64,000 nucleotides of DNA from UBA12481 sp964457845 (GTDB lineage Bacteria; Bacteroidota; Bacteroidia; Bacteroidales; UBA12481). The stretch lies in contig CAYWHP010000003.1 in assembly GCA_964457845.1 (NCBI GenBank), positions 73,328-137,327 of the forward strand, in the 5' to 3' direction. The translations under genes were made by a program, and so were the position numbers. Below the pieces are notes generated by a model. It saw only the letters and a list, made by a program, of their open reading frames with translations. It did not search any database and was not told where the DNA came from. This document shows positions 34,889 through 44,488 of this stretch, one piece after another (position 1 is the stretch's first letter; each line of letters opens with the position of its first letter).

Positions 34889-36901
34889 GTGATTTTCCCA
34901 ACTATGTTACGTTATCGCAGACGGGTAACGGGCGGCAGCCTGATGCTGCTCGCCGGTCTCTTCTGCCTGTCTTTCTCCGGCAACGCGCAAACGGCCGGAG
35001 TGTATCAGAATTATCAGGACCTGGCAGTATCCTTCAGGGGACTGGCCGATTCACACAAGGATCTCGCAAAAGTCGAGTCGATCGGCAAATCTGCCGAAGG
35101 ACGCGACATTTTAGTCATGACCATTGCCAAGGCAGGGTCCGTTCCGGTGGAGCTTCGCCCCGCACTGTTGGTTACGGCCAACTTTGAGGGCGATCATCTG
35201 ATCGGCAGCAGCCTGTCGCTCGAGATGGCACGCTACCTGCTTAACGGTTTTGCAACCGATGAAGAAGTGAAGGCGAGCCTCAGTAAATACGTCTTTTACA
35301 TCATGCCTAGGGTAAACCCGGATGGCGCCGAAACGATGTTCTCTGCCCTGAAAACCGGGCGCCGGACCAACAGCGCCGCCATCGATGCCGATAATGACGG
35401 CCGACTGGATGAAGATGGTCCGGATGATCTCAACGGCGATGGGATCATCACCGTTATGCGGGTGAAGGATGCCAACGGCATTTATTGCACCGATCCCGAA
35501 GAACCGATGCTCATGAAGAAGGCAGAGGCAGCCAAGGGGCAGCGGGGCGAGTATTCCCTTTATACTGAAGGCATCGATAACGACAAGGATGGTTTTATCA
35601 ATGAAGATCCTGCCGGCGGAACCGACATCAACCGGAACTTCCCGCATGCGTATCCCTATTTCAAGGAGAATGCAGGCAAATACATGGTTTCGGAAAACGA
35701 AACAAGGGCGCTCATCGAATGGATGCTCGACCATAAGAATATTGCCGCCGTATTGGCATTCGGAGAAAGCGACAACCTGATCGTTCCGCCCACCTCCCGC
35801 GGGCAGTATTCAACAGACAGGCCCCTCGACCTGCTCCAGTTTGCCCAGGCCTCAACCTCCGGGGCGGGCCGGGTAGGCATGGTGACCGACGGTGGCCGCG
35901 GCGGCCGCGGCCGGTTCATGATGGGCGACTTTCCTTCCGGCATGTTCGGGCAGCAGGCCCAGCCGGAAGCATCAGGCCGGTCACAGCGCCCGGCACAGAC
36001 GGCAGCCACCACGATCAACACGGGCGACCTCGACTATTTCACTAAAGCAAGCGAAAAATACAAGGAGCTCACGGGCATCAAAACCCAGCCCTCCCTGCGA
36101 AACCCTGAAGGTTCATTCTTTCAGTACGCTTACTACCAGCTTGGCATTCTCGCGGTTTCCACTCCTGGCTGGGGAATCACCCTCCCGGCCGATACCACGC
36201 GGCGCGGTGCCCGAGGCGGTGCTACCATGAGGCCTGGCGGCGGTGACACCCCAACAGCGGGCGGCGGCAACTTCACCATGGGTGGAGGTCGCAGCGGCGG
36301 CGGTATGACAGGCTTGGGCGGAGGCGCCGGAGCAGGCCAGGCTGAAGCTGGCACTCAGGCCCCCGGTATCGATGCAACCTATTACAAATACCTCACCAGC
36401 GCCAATATCAACGGATTCGTCAAATGGCAGACCGTCAAGCATCCTGAATTTGCCGATGTGGAAGTCGGTGGCTTCACACCCTTCGAAATCAGCAACCCTC
36501 CGGCCGACAAGGCAGCGGAGCTCGGCGCAAGTCATGCCAAATTCGCCCTTTACCTCACCACGCTTTTCGCCGAAGTGAAAGTGGCAAAAACGGAAGTGGT
36601 GAACGAAGGCGGCGGCCTCTTCCGGATTAAGGCGGAAATCGCCAATGAAGGATTCCTGCCAACGGCCCTGCGCCAGGGCGTACAGGCCCGGTCGGTAAAA
36701 CCAACCATGGTGCAGCTGCAGGTTAAACCCGAACAAATCATCTCGGGCAGCAGCAAAACAAACTTTTTCCAGGCCCTCGACGGTTCAGGAAGACGACAAA
36801 AATACGATTGGCTGATCCGGGCCAAAGCCGGCGATCAGATCGAACTGAAAGTGGTTGCCCAGAAAGGCGGAACCGATACAGCCAAAATCACTTTAAAATA
36901 A
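34889..36901 (+). CDS. Secreted M14-type carboxypeptidase homologue lacking catalytic residues
   Basis: 670 residues from GTG at 34889, 5 nt after AAGGAGG; an ATG at 34904 (MLRYRRR, then the signal helix) is the alternative. The M14 fold is recognisable by comparison with the next gene. However the HxxE zinc motif reads E100-G-D-H103 (NFEGDH, residues swapped), the third ligand His is Gly in VLAFGESDNL, and the catalytic Glu position is Gly in VSTPGWGIT. Calcium-type loops DADNDGRLDED, DLNGDGIITVM and DNDKDGFINED follow the first helix pair, and there are Gly-rich stretches near 35895-35930 and 36235-36340. It is probably a non-catalytic partner of the downstream enzyme, 14 nt away. Confidence 0.8.
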   Translation: MIFPTMLRYRRRVTGGSLMLLAGLFCLSFSGNAQTAGVYQNYQDLAVSFRGLADSHKDLAKVESIGKSAEGRDILVMTIAKAGSVPVELRPALLVTANFEGDHLIGSSLSLEMARYLLNGFATDEEVKASLSKYVFYIMPRVNPDGAETMFSALKTGRRTNSAAIDADNDGRLDEDGPDDLNGDGIITVMRVKDANGIYCTDPEEPMLMKKAEAAKGQRGEYSLYTEGIDNDKDGFINEDPAGGTDINRNFPHAYPYFKENAGKYMVSENETRALIEWMLDHKNIAAVLAFGESDNLIVPPTSRGQYSTDRPLDLLQFAQASTSGAGRVGMVTDGGRGGRGRFMMGDFPSGMFGQQAQPEASGRSQRPAQTAATTINTGDLDYFTKASEKYKELTGIKTQPSLRNPEGSFFQYAYYQLGILAVSTPGWGITLPADTTRRGARGGATMRPGGGDTPTAGGGNFTMGGGRSGGGMTGLGGGAGAGQAEAGTQAPGIDATYYKYLTSANINGFVKWQTVKHPEFADVEVGGFTPFEISNPPADKAAELGASHAKFALYLTTLFAEVKVAKTEVVNEGGGLFRIKAEIANEGFLPTALRQGVQARSVKPTMVQLQVKPEQIISGSSKTNFFQALDGSGRRQKYDWLIRAKAGDQIELKVVAQKGGTDTAKITLK

Positions 36902-36915
36902 GGAGGAACAGCATC

Positions 36916-38709
36916 ATGAAAACAATGAAACAATCAATGACCGCAGTAATCCTGCTTACCGCATTAATGCTGTCCGCCTTTTCAGTAAACGTAAATGCAC
37001 AGAAGTCAGCATCCGATCCGCAGTTCAAAATCAAAATTGATTTTAACCGCTGGCACGATGTGAATGAACTTTATGCCGACATGGCGCGGCTCGAGAAAGC
37101 CTTTCCGAAGTTTCTCAAAATGACCAGCATAGGGAAAAGCCACGACGGCCGGGATATCATGCTGATGACGATAAATAACCCGGAAACGGGAACGGAAATG
37201 TCGAAAGCCGGCATGTACATCGATGCTAACATCCACGGGAACGAAATACAGGGCGGCGAGGTTTGCCTCTACACCATCTGGTACCTTATGGAGTATTACG
37301 GCAGGCTCGACAATATTACCAGGCTGGTAAACGAAAGGGTGTTCTATATCGCTCCCACAGTTAACCCCGATGGCCGCCAGTATTTCATGGAGGGCGACGG
37401 CGATAACGCGCGCTCGGGCCACGTTCCTGTTGATGAAGATAATGACGGGCTCTATGAAGAAGACGGCCCGAATGACCTGAACGGCAACGGCCTGATCGAG
37501 CAGATCCGCAAGCATGTGCCGGGCCTGGGCAATTACAGGCTCAGCCAGAGCGACAAAAACAGGCTCGAACCCGTTCCTTTCGGCGAAAAAGGCGATTATA
37601 TCCTGCTCGGCGAAGAGGGTATCGATGACGATGGCGACGGTCGCGTCAATGAAGACGGGTTAGGCAGCTATGACCCCAACCGTAACTGGGCGGTCGACTG
37701 GCAGCCCAACTATGTCCAGGGCGGCGCCATGGATTACCCGTTCCAGCTGCCCGAAACCAAAGCGGTAAACGACTTCCTTATGAGCCACCCCAATGTGGCA
37801 GGCGTACAGGCCTATCACAACTCGGGCGGGATGATCCTTCGCGGACCCGGTGCAGAATCACTTGGAGAGTACTCTGCTTCCGATATAAGGGCCTATGATG
37901 AAATTGGCAAAAACGGTGAACGCATATTGCCCTATTACAAGTACATGATCATCTGGAGTGGCTTGTATACCGTACACGGCGGGTTCATCGACTGGACCAG
38001 CGACGGCCTCGGTATCATGTCATTCTCGAACGAACTTTGGAACGGCTCGCAGTATTTCAACAGCCCCGAACTGATGAAGCAGCAGGCCGAAGATCCGAAC
38101 AGCCCGATCAGCGGCAATAAGTCGGGGATGTTCTTCGACGAGAAACTTGAATTTGGTGAACAATTCGTGGAATGGAAATCATTCGAGCATCCTCAGTACG
38201 GAAAAGTTGAAATGGGCGGTGAATGGAGGAAATTCCGCGGACGCATACCGCCACGGTTCATGAACGAAGAATTGTGCCACAGGAACATGTCATTCACCCT
38301 GTATCAGGCCGACGAAATGCCGAAGATGGAGTTCGGTGAAACAACTGTTAAAAAAGTAGGCGACAACGTATACCGTGTCTGGATCGACCTCACCAACAAC
38401 AAGGTGGCTCCCACCATCACAGCCAAGGCAGCCTCCAATAATGTGGTGCGCCCCGATCTGATCACCTTTGAAGGCAAACCTGAAATCATTACCGCCAGCT
38501 GGATCAGCGGCAAGGAGAGCTTCGATTACCTGAACCCGATCACCGAAATGATCGATCAGAAACAGCTCGATCGCCTCATGATCAGAAACGGCCACCCGGG
38601 CAAAACCACCAGAACCCTCCAGTACCTCGTAAAAGGCACTGGCAAGGTGAATATCACGTACGACAGCGTCAAGGGCGGAAAGGTTTCTGCCACCATCGAT
38701 GTAAAATAA
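36916..38709 (+). CDS. Secreted M14-family zinc carboxypeptidase
   Basis: 597 residues from ATG 36916 with AAGGAGG 9 nt upstream and a signal peptide ending NVNAQ. Zinc ligands H107 and E110 in ANIHGNEIQGGE, H301 in AYHNSGG and catalytic E373 in SFSNELW are all present. Substrate-binding RNW follows. Two calcium-binding-like inserts (DEDNDGLYEED, DDDGDGRVNED) match those of the upstream paralogue. The C-terminal third is a beta domain. It should be an active metallocarboxypeptidase at or beyond the outer membrane; no T9SS domain is visible. Same mRNA as the upstream gene. Confidence 0.92.
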   Translation: MKTMKQSMTAVILLTALMLSAFSVNVNAQKSASDPQFKIKIDFNRWHDVNELYADMARLEKAFPKFLKMTSIGKSHDGRDIMLMTINNPETGTEMSKAGMYIDANIHGNEIQGGEVCLYTIWYLMEYYGRLDNITRLVNERVFYIAPTVNPDGRQYFMEGDGDNARSGHVPVDEDNDGLYEEDGPNDLNGNGLIEQIRKHVPGLGNYRLSQSDKNRLEPVPFGEKGDYILLGEEGIDDDGDGRVNEDGLGSYDPNRNWAVDWQPNYVQGGAMDYPFQLPETKAVNDFLMSHPNVAGVQAYHNSGGMILRGPGAESLGEYSASDIRAYDEIGKNGERILPYYKYMIIWSGLYTVHGGFIDWTSDGLGIMSFSNELWNGSQYFNSPELMKQQAEDPNSPISGNKSGMFFDEKLEFGEQFVEWKSFEHPQYGKVEMGGEWRKFRGRIPPRFMNEELCHRNMSFTLYQADEMPKMEFGETTVKKVGDNVYRVWIDLTNNKVAPTITAKAASNNVVRPDLITFEGKPEIITASWISGKESFDYLNPITEMIDQKQLDRLMIRNGHPGKTTRTLQYLVKGTGKVNITYDSVKGGKVSATIDVK

Positions 38710-38731
38710 CCGGCAACGGTGTCATAAAAAC

Positions 38732-38759
38732 AAACGACCCGCCAAATGGCGGGTCGTTT
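38732..38759. terminator. Bidirectional intrinsic terminator
   Basis: AAACGACCCGCC, AAAT loop, GGCGGGTCGTTT form a 12-bp stem flanked by A-rich left and T-rich right sequence (ATAAAAAC / TTTATTTTTAT). It serves the M14 operon and the convergent YceI gene. Confidence 0.92.
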
Positions 38760-38785
38760 ATTTTTATAGCACAACCTATTGGCGG

Positions 38786-39370
38786 TTACTTCTTCTTGGT
38801 TGCAATCACCGTTACGTCCATGGGGATCATGTCGTCGATGGCGTTATCACCCAGGTTTTCGAAAAACTTACCCGATCCATAGCGCACATCGTATTTCGAA
38901 CGGTCAAATGAAACAGTTGTCTGGTAAACATCACCACTACGTTTCACATCGAAAGTAATCGGATGTGTGGCACCTTTTATGGTGAGGTCACCGTTTACGG
39001 TGGCTACATCATTCTTGAAAGCGGTGCTGCCGGTAATTTTCAATGTGGCCGTGGGGAATTTCTCGGTACTGAAAAAATCATCCGACTTAAGGTGTCCCAT
39101 CAACCGGGCACCCTTGCTGGGATCGGTTCCGTCACCTTCAACCATTGAGTTCATATCGATGACAAATGAACCACCGGTAAATTTATCCTTGTTCAGCGTA
39201 AAACCAGCTTCCTTCAGCTTGATCACCCCGGTGTGCGATTTCCCAACCTTTTTACCCGTCCACCGAAGAATCGACTTTTCCGTCAACACGCTGTAATCCT
39301 GTGCAATAACACTCGATCCTGCAACCAAAAGGGCTGCAAGTAATAGAATTGATCTCTGTTTCATTTTCAT
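38786..39370 (-). CDS. YceI-family periplasmic protein
   Basis: 194 residues. Signal peptide (ILLLAALLVAGSSVIAQ), then a lipocalin-like YceI barrel: SILRWTGKKVGKSHTGVIKL, FVIDMNSM, LMGHLKSDDFFSTEKFPTAT and GDLTIKGATHPITFDV. YceI proteins bind isoprenoid-like lipids; in Bacteroidota the role is undetermined. It is divergent from the beta-galactosidase gene across a 184-bp spacer. Confidence 0.92.
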   Translation of the reverse strand: MKMKQRSILLLAALLVAGSSVIAQDYSVLTEKSILRWTGKKVGKSHTGVIKLKEAGFTLNKDKFTGGSFVIDMNSMVEGDGTDPSKGARLMGHLKSDDFFSTEKFPTATLKITGSTAFKNDVATVNGDLTIKGATHPITFDVKRSGDVYQTTVSFDRSKYDVRYGSGKFFENLGDNAIDDMIPMDVTVIATKKK

Positions 39371-39554
39371 TGTACTGATTTGTTTAACTATTTATTGAAC
39401 AGAACAAGAGAACCGGCAAAAAGATTTACCCCTTGCTGTATTTAACGATTATTTAAGATTTTGCTCCGGAATCGTGCCACGAAGTCGTGCCGCACCTTTG
39501 CCGTTTCATCGTACTGTTCTAACTTGCCGCTGTTAAACCAAAAACAAATAAGCC

Positions 39555-42500
39555 ATGCGCCCTCTTCTAAAGACCATGATGATCCTTTTCGCCCTTCACG
39601 GTGCGATTATTACTCAGGCACAGGACCTTCAGACTGTCTGGCAGGATGAAAAAGTGACGAGCATCAACCGTGAGCCCATGCATGCCACCGGTTTCGCATT
39701 CGAAAACCGCGAAAAGGCGATAATGGGGGTTAAGGAGCATTCCGAATGGTTCCTTTCACTGAACGGCAAGTGGAAATTCAACTGGGTGGAACGGCCGGCC
39801 GACAAGCCCGTCGATTTTTTCACACCGAATTACGATGATTCATCCTGGAAATGGTTTGAGGTTCCCGGAATCTGGGAAGTGAACGGTTACGGCGACCCCA
39901 TTTATACCAACATTGGTTATGAATTCAGCCATCTGATCGAACCTGAACCGCCGAAAGTTCCGGTTACATACAATCCGGTGGGTTCATACCGGCGGATCAT
40001 AACCATCCCTGAAAACTGGAAGGATAAGGAAATCTTTATCCAGTTCGGAGCCGTGCGATCCAACCTGTTTCTTTGGGTGAACGGCAAATTCGTGGGGTAC
40101 AGCGAAGACAGCAAGCTGCCCGCCGAATTTAACCTCACGAAATTCGTGAAGCCGGGCGCCAACCTGATCGCCTTCCAGTCGATGCGCTGGTGCGACGGCA
40201 ACTACCTCGAGTGCCAGGATATGTGGCGCATCACCGGGGTATCACGCGATGTGTTCATGTATGCCCGCAACCCCCAGCACATCAAGGATATAGAGATAAT
40301 ACCTGACCTTGACACAGAATACCGCAACGGCTCACTCGGCATTACGCTCAGCCTGACCGGTAAACCCAAAGGGGTGAAGGTGAATTTTGAACTCCTCCGG
40401 AACGGACAACCGGTTAAGCTGGTTGTTTCGGAGCCAACGGCAGAAGTCACCGTCATCAGCATGCCGGTTGAGAATCCCGACAAATGGACTGCCGAAACAC
40501 CTGATCTGTATACGCTGGTAACCACTTTGGCCGATGCGAAAGGTGCCATCCTGGAGGTCATGCCACAAACGGTCGGTTTCAGGAAGGTTGAGATCAAAAA
40601 CGCCCAGCTGCTGGTCAACGGAAAACCCATCCTCATTAAAGGCGTCAACCGCCACGAGATGGATCCCCTCACGGCCACCTGGATGAGCCGGGAACGGATG
40701 GAACAGGATATACGCCTGTTTAAGGAACTTAATATCAACGCACTCAGAACCTGCCATTACCCCGACGACCCGTACATGTATGAGCTTTGCAATAAATACG
40801 GGATCTATGTGATCGGAGAAGCCGATATCGAATCACACGGAATGGGTTACGGCGAGAAATCATTGGCGAAATTCCCGAGCTGGTACAAGGCCCATTTTGA
40901 TCGCTATTCGCGCATGGTCGAACGCGACAAGAACCATCCGTCCATCATCATCTGGTCGATGGGCAATGAGGCCGGCGATGGAGTCAATTTCGAACAGCTT
41001 TATGCCTGGGGCAAAAAACGCGACACTTCACGGCCGATCCAGTATGAACGTGCCGGCCAGTTGGCCCACACCGATATTTTTTGCCCGATGTACGATGCCC
41101 CATGGGACCTCGAAAAATACGCGGCCAGCAACCCCACGCGGCCCCTGATCCAGTGCGAATATGCCCATGCAATGGGCAACTCGCAGGGCGGATTCAAGGA
41201 ATACTGGGACATTTACCGCAAGTACCCGATGCTCCAGGGCGGTTTCATCTGGGACTTTGTCGACCAGGGCCTCCGCAAATACAACAGCGGCGGGGATATG
41301 TTCTATGCGTATGGCGGTGATTACGGCAAGGACCTCCCTTCCGACAATAACTTCATGAACAACGGAGTGGTAAGTCCCGACAGAAAGCTCAACCCTCACG
41401 CCTACGAGGTGCGCAAATGCTACCAGAACATTCTCACAACCATGAAAACCCCCGCGATCGGGACCATCAGCGTATTCAACGAAAATTTTTATACCGACCT
41501 GAAAAACTACCTGATGGAATGGTCTCTCATTGCTGACGGAAAATCCATCCTGACAGGCGTTTACACTGATCTGAAGGCAGCACCGCAAACCGCACAGGAG
41601 ATCCGGCTGGGGTATACCGTTCCGGAGAAGGCGCGTGAAGTATTCCTCAATGTCACTTTCCGCCTTAAATCCGCCAGCGGCCTGCTGCAGGCTGGTCAGG
41701 AGATCGCCTGGGAACAGATGCCGGTTAAGGAAACTGCCGTCAACCCATTGAAACTGACACAGGGTAAAGAGCCGTTGAAATTCAACGAATCCGGCGGTCA
41801 GGCCACCATCGAAGGGGCGTTTACACAGGTCGTTTTCGACAAATCAACCGGGTACCTTACCCGTATTACCCACCATGGCCTCAACATGCTGCTCGACGGT
41901 GCGAGCCTTCGTCCGAATTTCTGGCGACCGCCAACCGACAACGATTTCGGCGCCAGCCGCCAGCGCAAACTGGCCGCATGGAAGAAATCCACGAATAAGC
42001 AGGAATTGAAATCGTTCCGGATCGAACCGAAGGACAACAATGTCCTGGTAACTGCCACATACAGCCTTCCGGAGGTTTCAGCCAGCCTTACCATAACCTA
42101 TGAGGTGAACGACCGCGGGCAGGTTCTCGTTGATCAGAAGCTCGGGGTTGACAAGGCGGCAGATGTAAAAAAGATGCCGCAACCGCTGCGGTTCGGCATG
42201 CAGATGACCCTTCCTGTTCAATTCGACAAGATCCGCTATTACGGCCGCGGGCCCTGGGAAAACTATTGGGACAGGAAGTACAGTAGCCATGTCGGCATCT
42301 GGCAGCAGGAGGTGAAAGATCAGTTCTATCCGTATGTAAGGCCCCAGGAAACAGGTAACAAGAGCGATCTCCGCTGGTGGATGCTCACCGATGCCGATGG
42401 CAGGGGTATCCGGATAACATCGGATGTGCTGTTCAATGCAGGTGCTCTTCATTTTACCGCTGATGACCTCGACGATGGTGATCGAAAGGACCAGCAGCAT

Positions 42501-42662
42501 TCGGGTGAACTTCACCCCAGGAAACTGACCACGCTGAATATCGACATGCAGCAGATGGGTCTCGGTTGTATCGACAGCTGGGGCAGCTGGCCGCTGCCGG
42601 AATACCAGCTGCAGTATACCGATTATGAATTCCGGTTTATGATTACGCCGGTTACCAAATAG
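39555..42662 (+). CDS. Beta-galactosidase, glycoside hydrolase family 2
   Basis: 1035 residues, close to LacZ length. A signal-like N-terminus (MILFALHGAIITQAQ) suggests periplasmic location, unlike cytoplasmic LacZ. Jelly-roll (YRRIITIPENWKDKEIFIQF), immunoglobulin-like and TIM-barrel domains are followed by the small beta-galactosidase chain domain (GYLTRITHHGLNML, FWRPPTDNDFG). Acid/base E472 lies in WSMGNEAGD and the nucleophile E535 in IQCEYAHAMGN. It releases terminal beta-galactose from oligo- or polysaccharides. The gene has no SusCD neighbour. Its stop TAG starts an octamer array. Confidence 0.95.
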   Translation: MRPLLKTMMILFALHGAIITQAQDLQTVWQDEKVTSINREPMHATGFAFENREKAIMGVKEHSEWFLSLNGKWKFNWVERPADKPVDFFTPNYDDSSWKWFEVPGIWEVNGYGDPIYTNIGYEFSHLIEPEPPKVPVTYNPVGSYRRIITIPENWKDKEIFIQFGAVRSNLFLWVNGKFVGYSEDSKLPAEFNLTKFVKPGANLIAFQSMRWCDGNYLECQDMWRITGVSRDVFMYARNPQHIKDIEIIPDLDTEYRNGSLGITLSLTGKPKGVKVNFELLRNGQPVKLVVSEPTAEVTVISMPVENPDKWTAETPDLYTLVTTLADAKGAILEVMPQTVGFRKVEIKNAQLLVNGKPILIKGVNRHEMDPLTATWMSRERMEQDIRLFKELNINALRTCHYPDDPYMYELCNKYGIYVIGEADIESHGMGYGEKSLAKFPSWYKAHFDRYSRMVERDKNHPSIIIWSMGNEAGDGVNFEQLYAWGKKRDTSRPIQYERAGQLAHTDIFCPMYDAPWDLEKYAASNPTRPLIQCEYAHAMGNSQGGFKEYWDIYRKYPMLQGGFIWDFVDQGLRKYNSGGDMFYAYGGDYGKDLPSDNNFMNNGVVSPDRKLNPHAYEVRKCYQNILTTMKTPAIGTISVFNENFYTDLKNYLMEWSLIADGKSILTGVYTDLKAAPQTAQEIRLGYTVPEKAREVFLNVTFRLKSASGLLQAGQEIAWEQMPVKETAVNPLKLTQGKEPLKFNESGGQATIEGAFTQVVFDKSTGYLTRITHHGLNMLLDGASLRPNFWRPPTDNDFGASRQRKLAAWKKSTNKQELKSFRIEPKDNNVLVTATYSLPEVSASLTITYEVNDRGQVLVDQKLGVDKAADVKKMPQPLRFGMQMTLPVQFDKIRYYGRGPWENYWDRKYSSHVGIWQQEVKDQFYPYVRPQETGNKSDLRWWMLTDADGRGIRITSDVLFNAGALHFTADDLDDGDRKDQQHSGELHPRKLTTLNIDMQQMGLGCIDSWGSWPLPEYQLQYTDYEFRFMITPVTK

Positions 42663-42701
42663 GAAGGCAGGAAGGCAGGAGGGCAGGAAGGCAGGAAGTA
42701 A
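42662..42701. repeat. Tandem octamer array GGAAGGCA
   Basis: Units GGAAGGCA, GGAAGGCA, GGAGGGCA, GGAAGGCA and a degenerate GGAAGTAA start at the last base of the lacZ-like stop codon. A G9 run follows at 42742-42750. Confidence 0.9.
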
Positions 42702-42750
42702 AGGAATAAGGTGTTTAAGAGAAAAGACAAAAGGCGCTTTAGGGGGGGGG

Positions 42751-43425
42751 CTACTGTTTTCCGGCAGTCTGAAGCTCGTCCGATTCGTAAATCACCTGCT
42801 CGTCCGCAGCCCGGAGCAGGTTGATCATTGCCTTAGCTACCCGGTCGGCATGGATTCCCCGATATTTCTTCATGGGTCCGAATAGCACCCATCCGAACGC
42901 CCTCATAAAAAGCCTGCCGATAAGCTCGCCGAAACGGAATTCGTGCCTTCTTCCAAACAGTATGGAAGGCCGGGCGATAATGGTGCGGTCAAACGGGATC
43001 TCCCGGATCCCGTTCTCCATTTCGCCCTTGATGCGCTGGTAATAGTTACGTGACGAAGCGCCGGCACCGATAGAGGATACAACGGCACAACGTGTCACCC
43101 CATTCTGAAAGGCTATTCGGGCAATCTGCACAGGCAGATCCCTGTCGATTTGCTCCATCCTTTTAACCGAACCGGCTTTACGGATGGTGGTTCCCAGGCA
43201 GATAAAAAGGTCGTCGCCAGCGATCAGATGGGCATACTTCTCCAGCTGATCGAAATCAATCACTTCGATATGGATATTAAGAAACTTATACTCCATGGGA
43301 GTCCGGGTAAAAACCCGTATGGAAGAGTAGGAGTAGTGGTCCTTTAGAATCTGTGACAATGAACCACCGACAAGGCCTGTTGCACCAAAAAGGAGGGCGG
43401 TTCGTTTACGCGATCTGTGAGGCAT
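42751..43425 (-). CDS. Atypical short-chain NAD(P)-binding oxidoreductase (HTATIP2-like)
   Basis: 224 residues, Rossmann fold. Dinucleotide motif LLFGATGLVGGSL near the N-terminus, then LFICLGTTIRKAGSV, VSSIGAGASSRNYYQRIKGEME with the Tyr and Lys pair, and RPSILFGRR. The layout fits the short NAD(P)H-binding proteins related to HTATIP2. Substrate unknown. The stop codon is directly flanked by a G9 tract. Confidence 0.85.
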   Translation of the reverse strand: MPHRSRKRTALLFGATGLVGGSLSQILKDHYSYSSIRVFTRTPMEYKFLNIHIEVIDFDQLEKYAHLIAGDDLFICLGTTIRKAGSVKRMEQIDRDLPVQIARIAFQNGVTRCAVVSSIGAGASSRNYYQRIKGEMENGIREIPFDRTIIARPSILFGRRHEFRFGELIGRLFMRAFGWVLFGPMKKYRGIHADRVAKAMINLLRAADEQVIYESDELQTAGKQ

Positions 43426-43435
43426 TTACGAGAGT

Positions 43436-44401
43436 TTACTGAAATAAGTATCCAACCAGTACCTGATGGGTTGTATAACGGGTTTGGACAGCCGATCCGA
43501 AAGGGGCTTCAAACTGATAGCGAAACACCAGGTCCCCTGTGTTTATCCCTGCGAAAAATCCGGCGGATTCGCTATAACGGTACATAAGGCCAACCTGGAA
43601 ATTTTCCTGTATGGTTGCCTTGAAATTCACCTGAAAACCGATTCCGCTCCGTTCGGAGTAACGGACCATCACCGACGGCTCAAGCCTTAACTCCTTCTTG
43701 CGGAGCGGGGCAATTCCGCCATAGAGATATGCGGTACGGGCCAGCCAGGGATTATCGTCAAAGCTTCCGAGGGCGGGGAAGCTGAACTCCCCGAAAGAAA
43801 CCCTGGAATTAAGCAGCTGGACAGCCGACAGGCCGGCAAAAAAGAGGTCGGAATAGTAGTTGACACCGGCGGCCACGTCCACAAAGTGCATCACTTCCTT
43901 GCCACCACGGTCGATGAGCGGGTCGGGAGCATTGCCATCAGGCGGGATGAATCCGGATTTATTGATAACAAACTGCTGGTACATCGGGGCAAGGCCGAAG
44001 GATAGCCTCCCTTTGCCCAGATAGACATGATAGGCATAATCAAGATGGAGACCAGCCTGGTTAATCGCACCATACCGGACATTAAAGAGACCGCCGCCGA
44101 GCCCGATGTTTCCAAAGGCATTCTCATATTTGTTAACGAACCCCCGCGGATTGAAACGCTGCTTTTTTGCGTTCAGCATGGTGTGATAAGTCGCCGACTG
44201 CCAGGTTGGAGCACCCTTAATCCCAAGCCATTGCTGCCGGGCCGTAATCATGAGCGGAGCGCGGTAACCGGTGCCTGCCAGTGCAGGATTGGTAAGAAAA
44301 GGATTAATGAGGTACTGATCCGCCAACGGCGAAATCTGGGCCTGCGCCATCATCGGCATCAAGGCGAATACAATCAGGCAATATATAGTTGTACGCTTCA
44401 A
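43436..44401 (-). CDS. PorP/SprF-family type IX secretion outer membrane protein
   Basis: 321 residues. Signal peptide (LIVFALMPMMAQAQ) and the family start DQYLINPFLTNPALAGTGYR, then a beta-barrel with alternating strands ending in VGYLFQ with a terminal aromatic residue. Such proteins are encoded beside type B T9SS cargo and are needed to export or anchor that cargo. The gene lies 87 nt after a gliding-type cargo gene in the same direction, the classic SprB-SprF order. Confidence 0.93.
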   Translation of the reverse strand: MKRTTIYCLIVFALMPMMAQAQISPLADQYLINPFLTNPALAGTGYRAPLMITARQQWLGIKGAPTWQSATYHTMLNAKKQRFNPRGFVNKYENAFGNIGLGGGLFNVRYGAINQAGLHLDYAYHVYLGKGRLSFGLAPMYQQFVINKSGFIPPDGNAPDPLIDRGGKEVMHFVDVAAGVNYYSDLFFAGLSAVQLLNSRVSFGEFSFPALGSFDDNPWLARTAYLYGGIAPLRKKELRLEPSVMVRYSERSGIGFQVNFKATIQENFQVGLMYRYSESAGFFAGINTGDLVFRYQFEAPFGSAVQTRYTTHQVLVGYLFQ

Positions 44402-44488
44402 ATCACTTACTAATTAACAAGTTGCGGCGGTATCCGCCGTTAACGGGTATTGCCGTTCCAACACAGGTATTATGTTCAAATTCATACG

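Noticed and set aside
39442..39458. PHO-box-like pair TTAACG-N5-TTAAGA between yceI and the beta-galactosidase gene
   Set aside because: Only two weak half-sites in an AT-rich spacer, easily due to chance; needs the genome-wide motif test.
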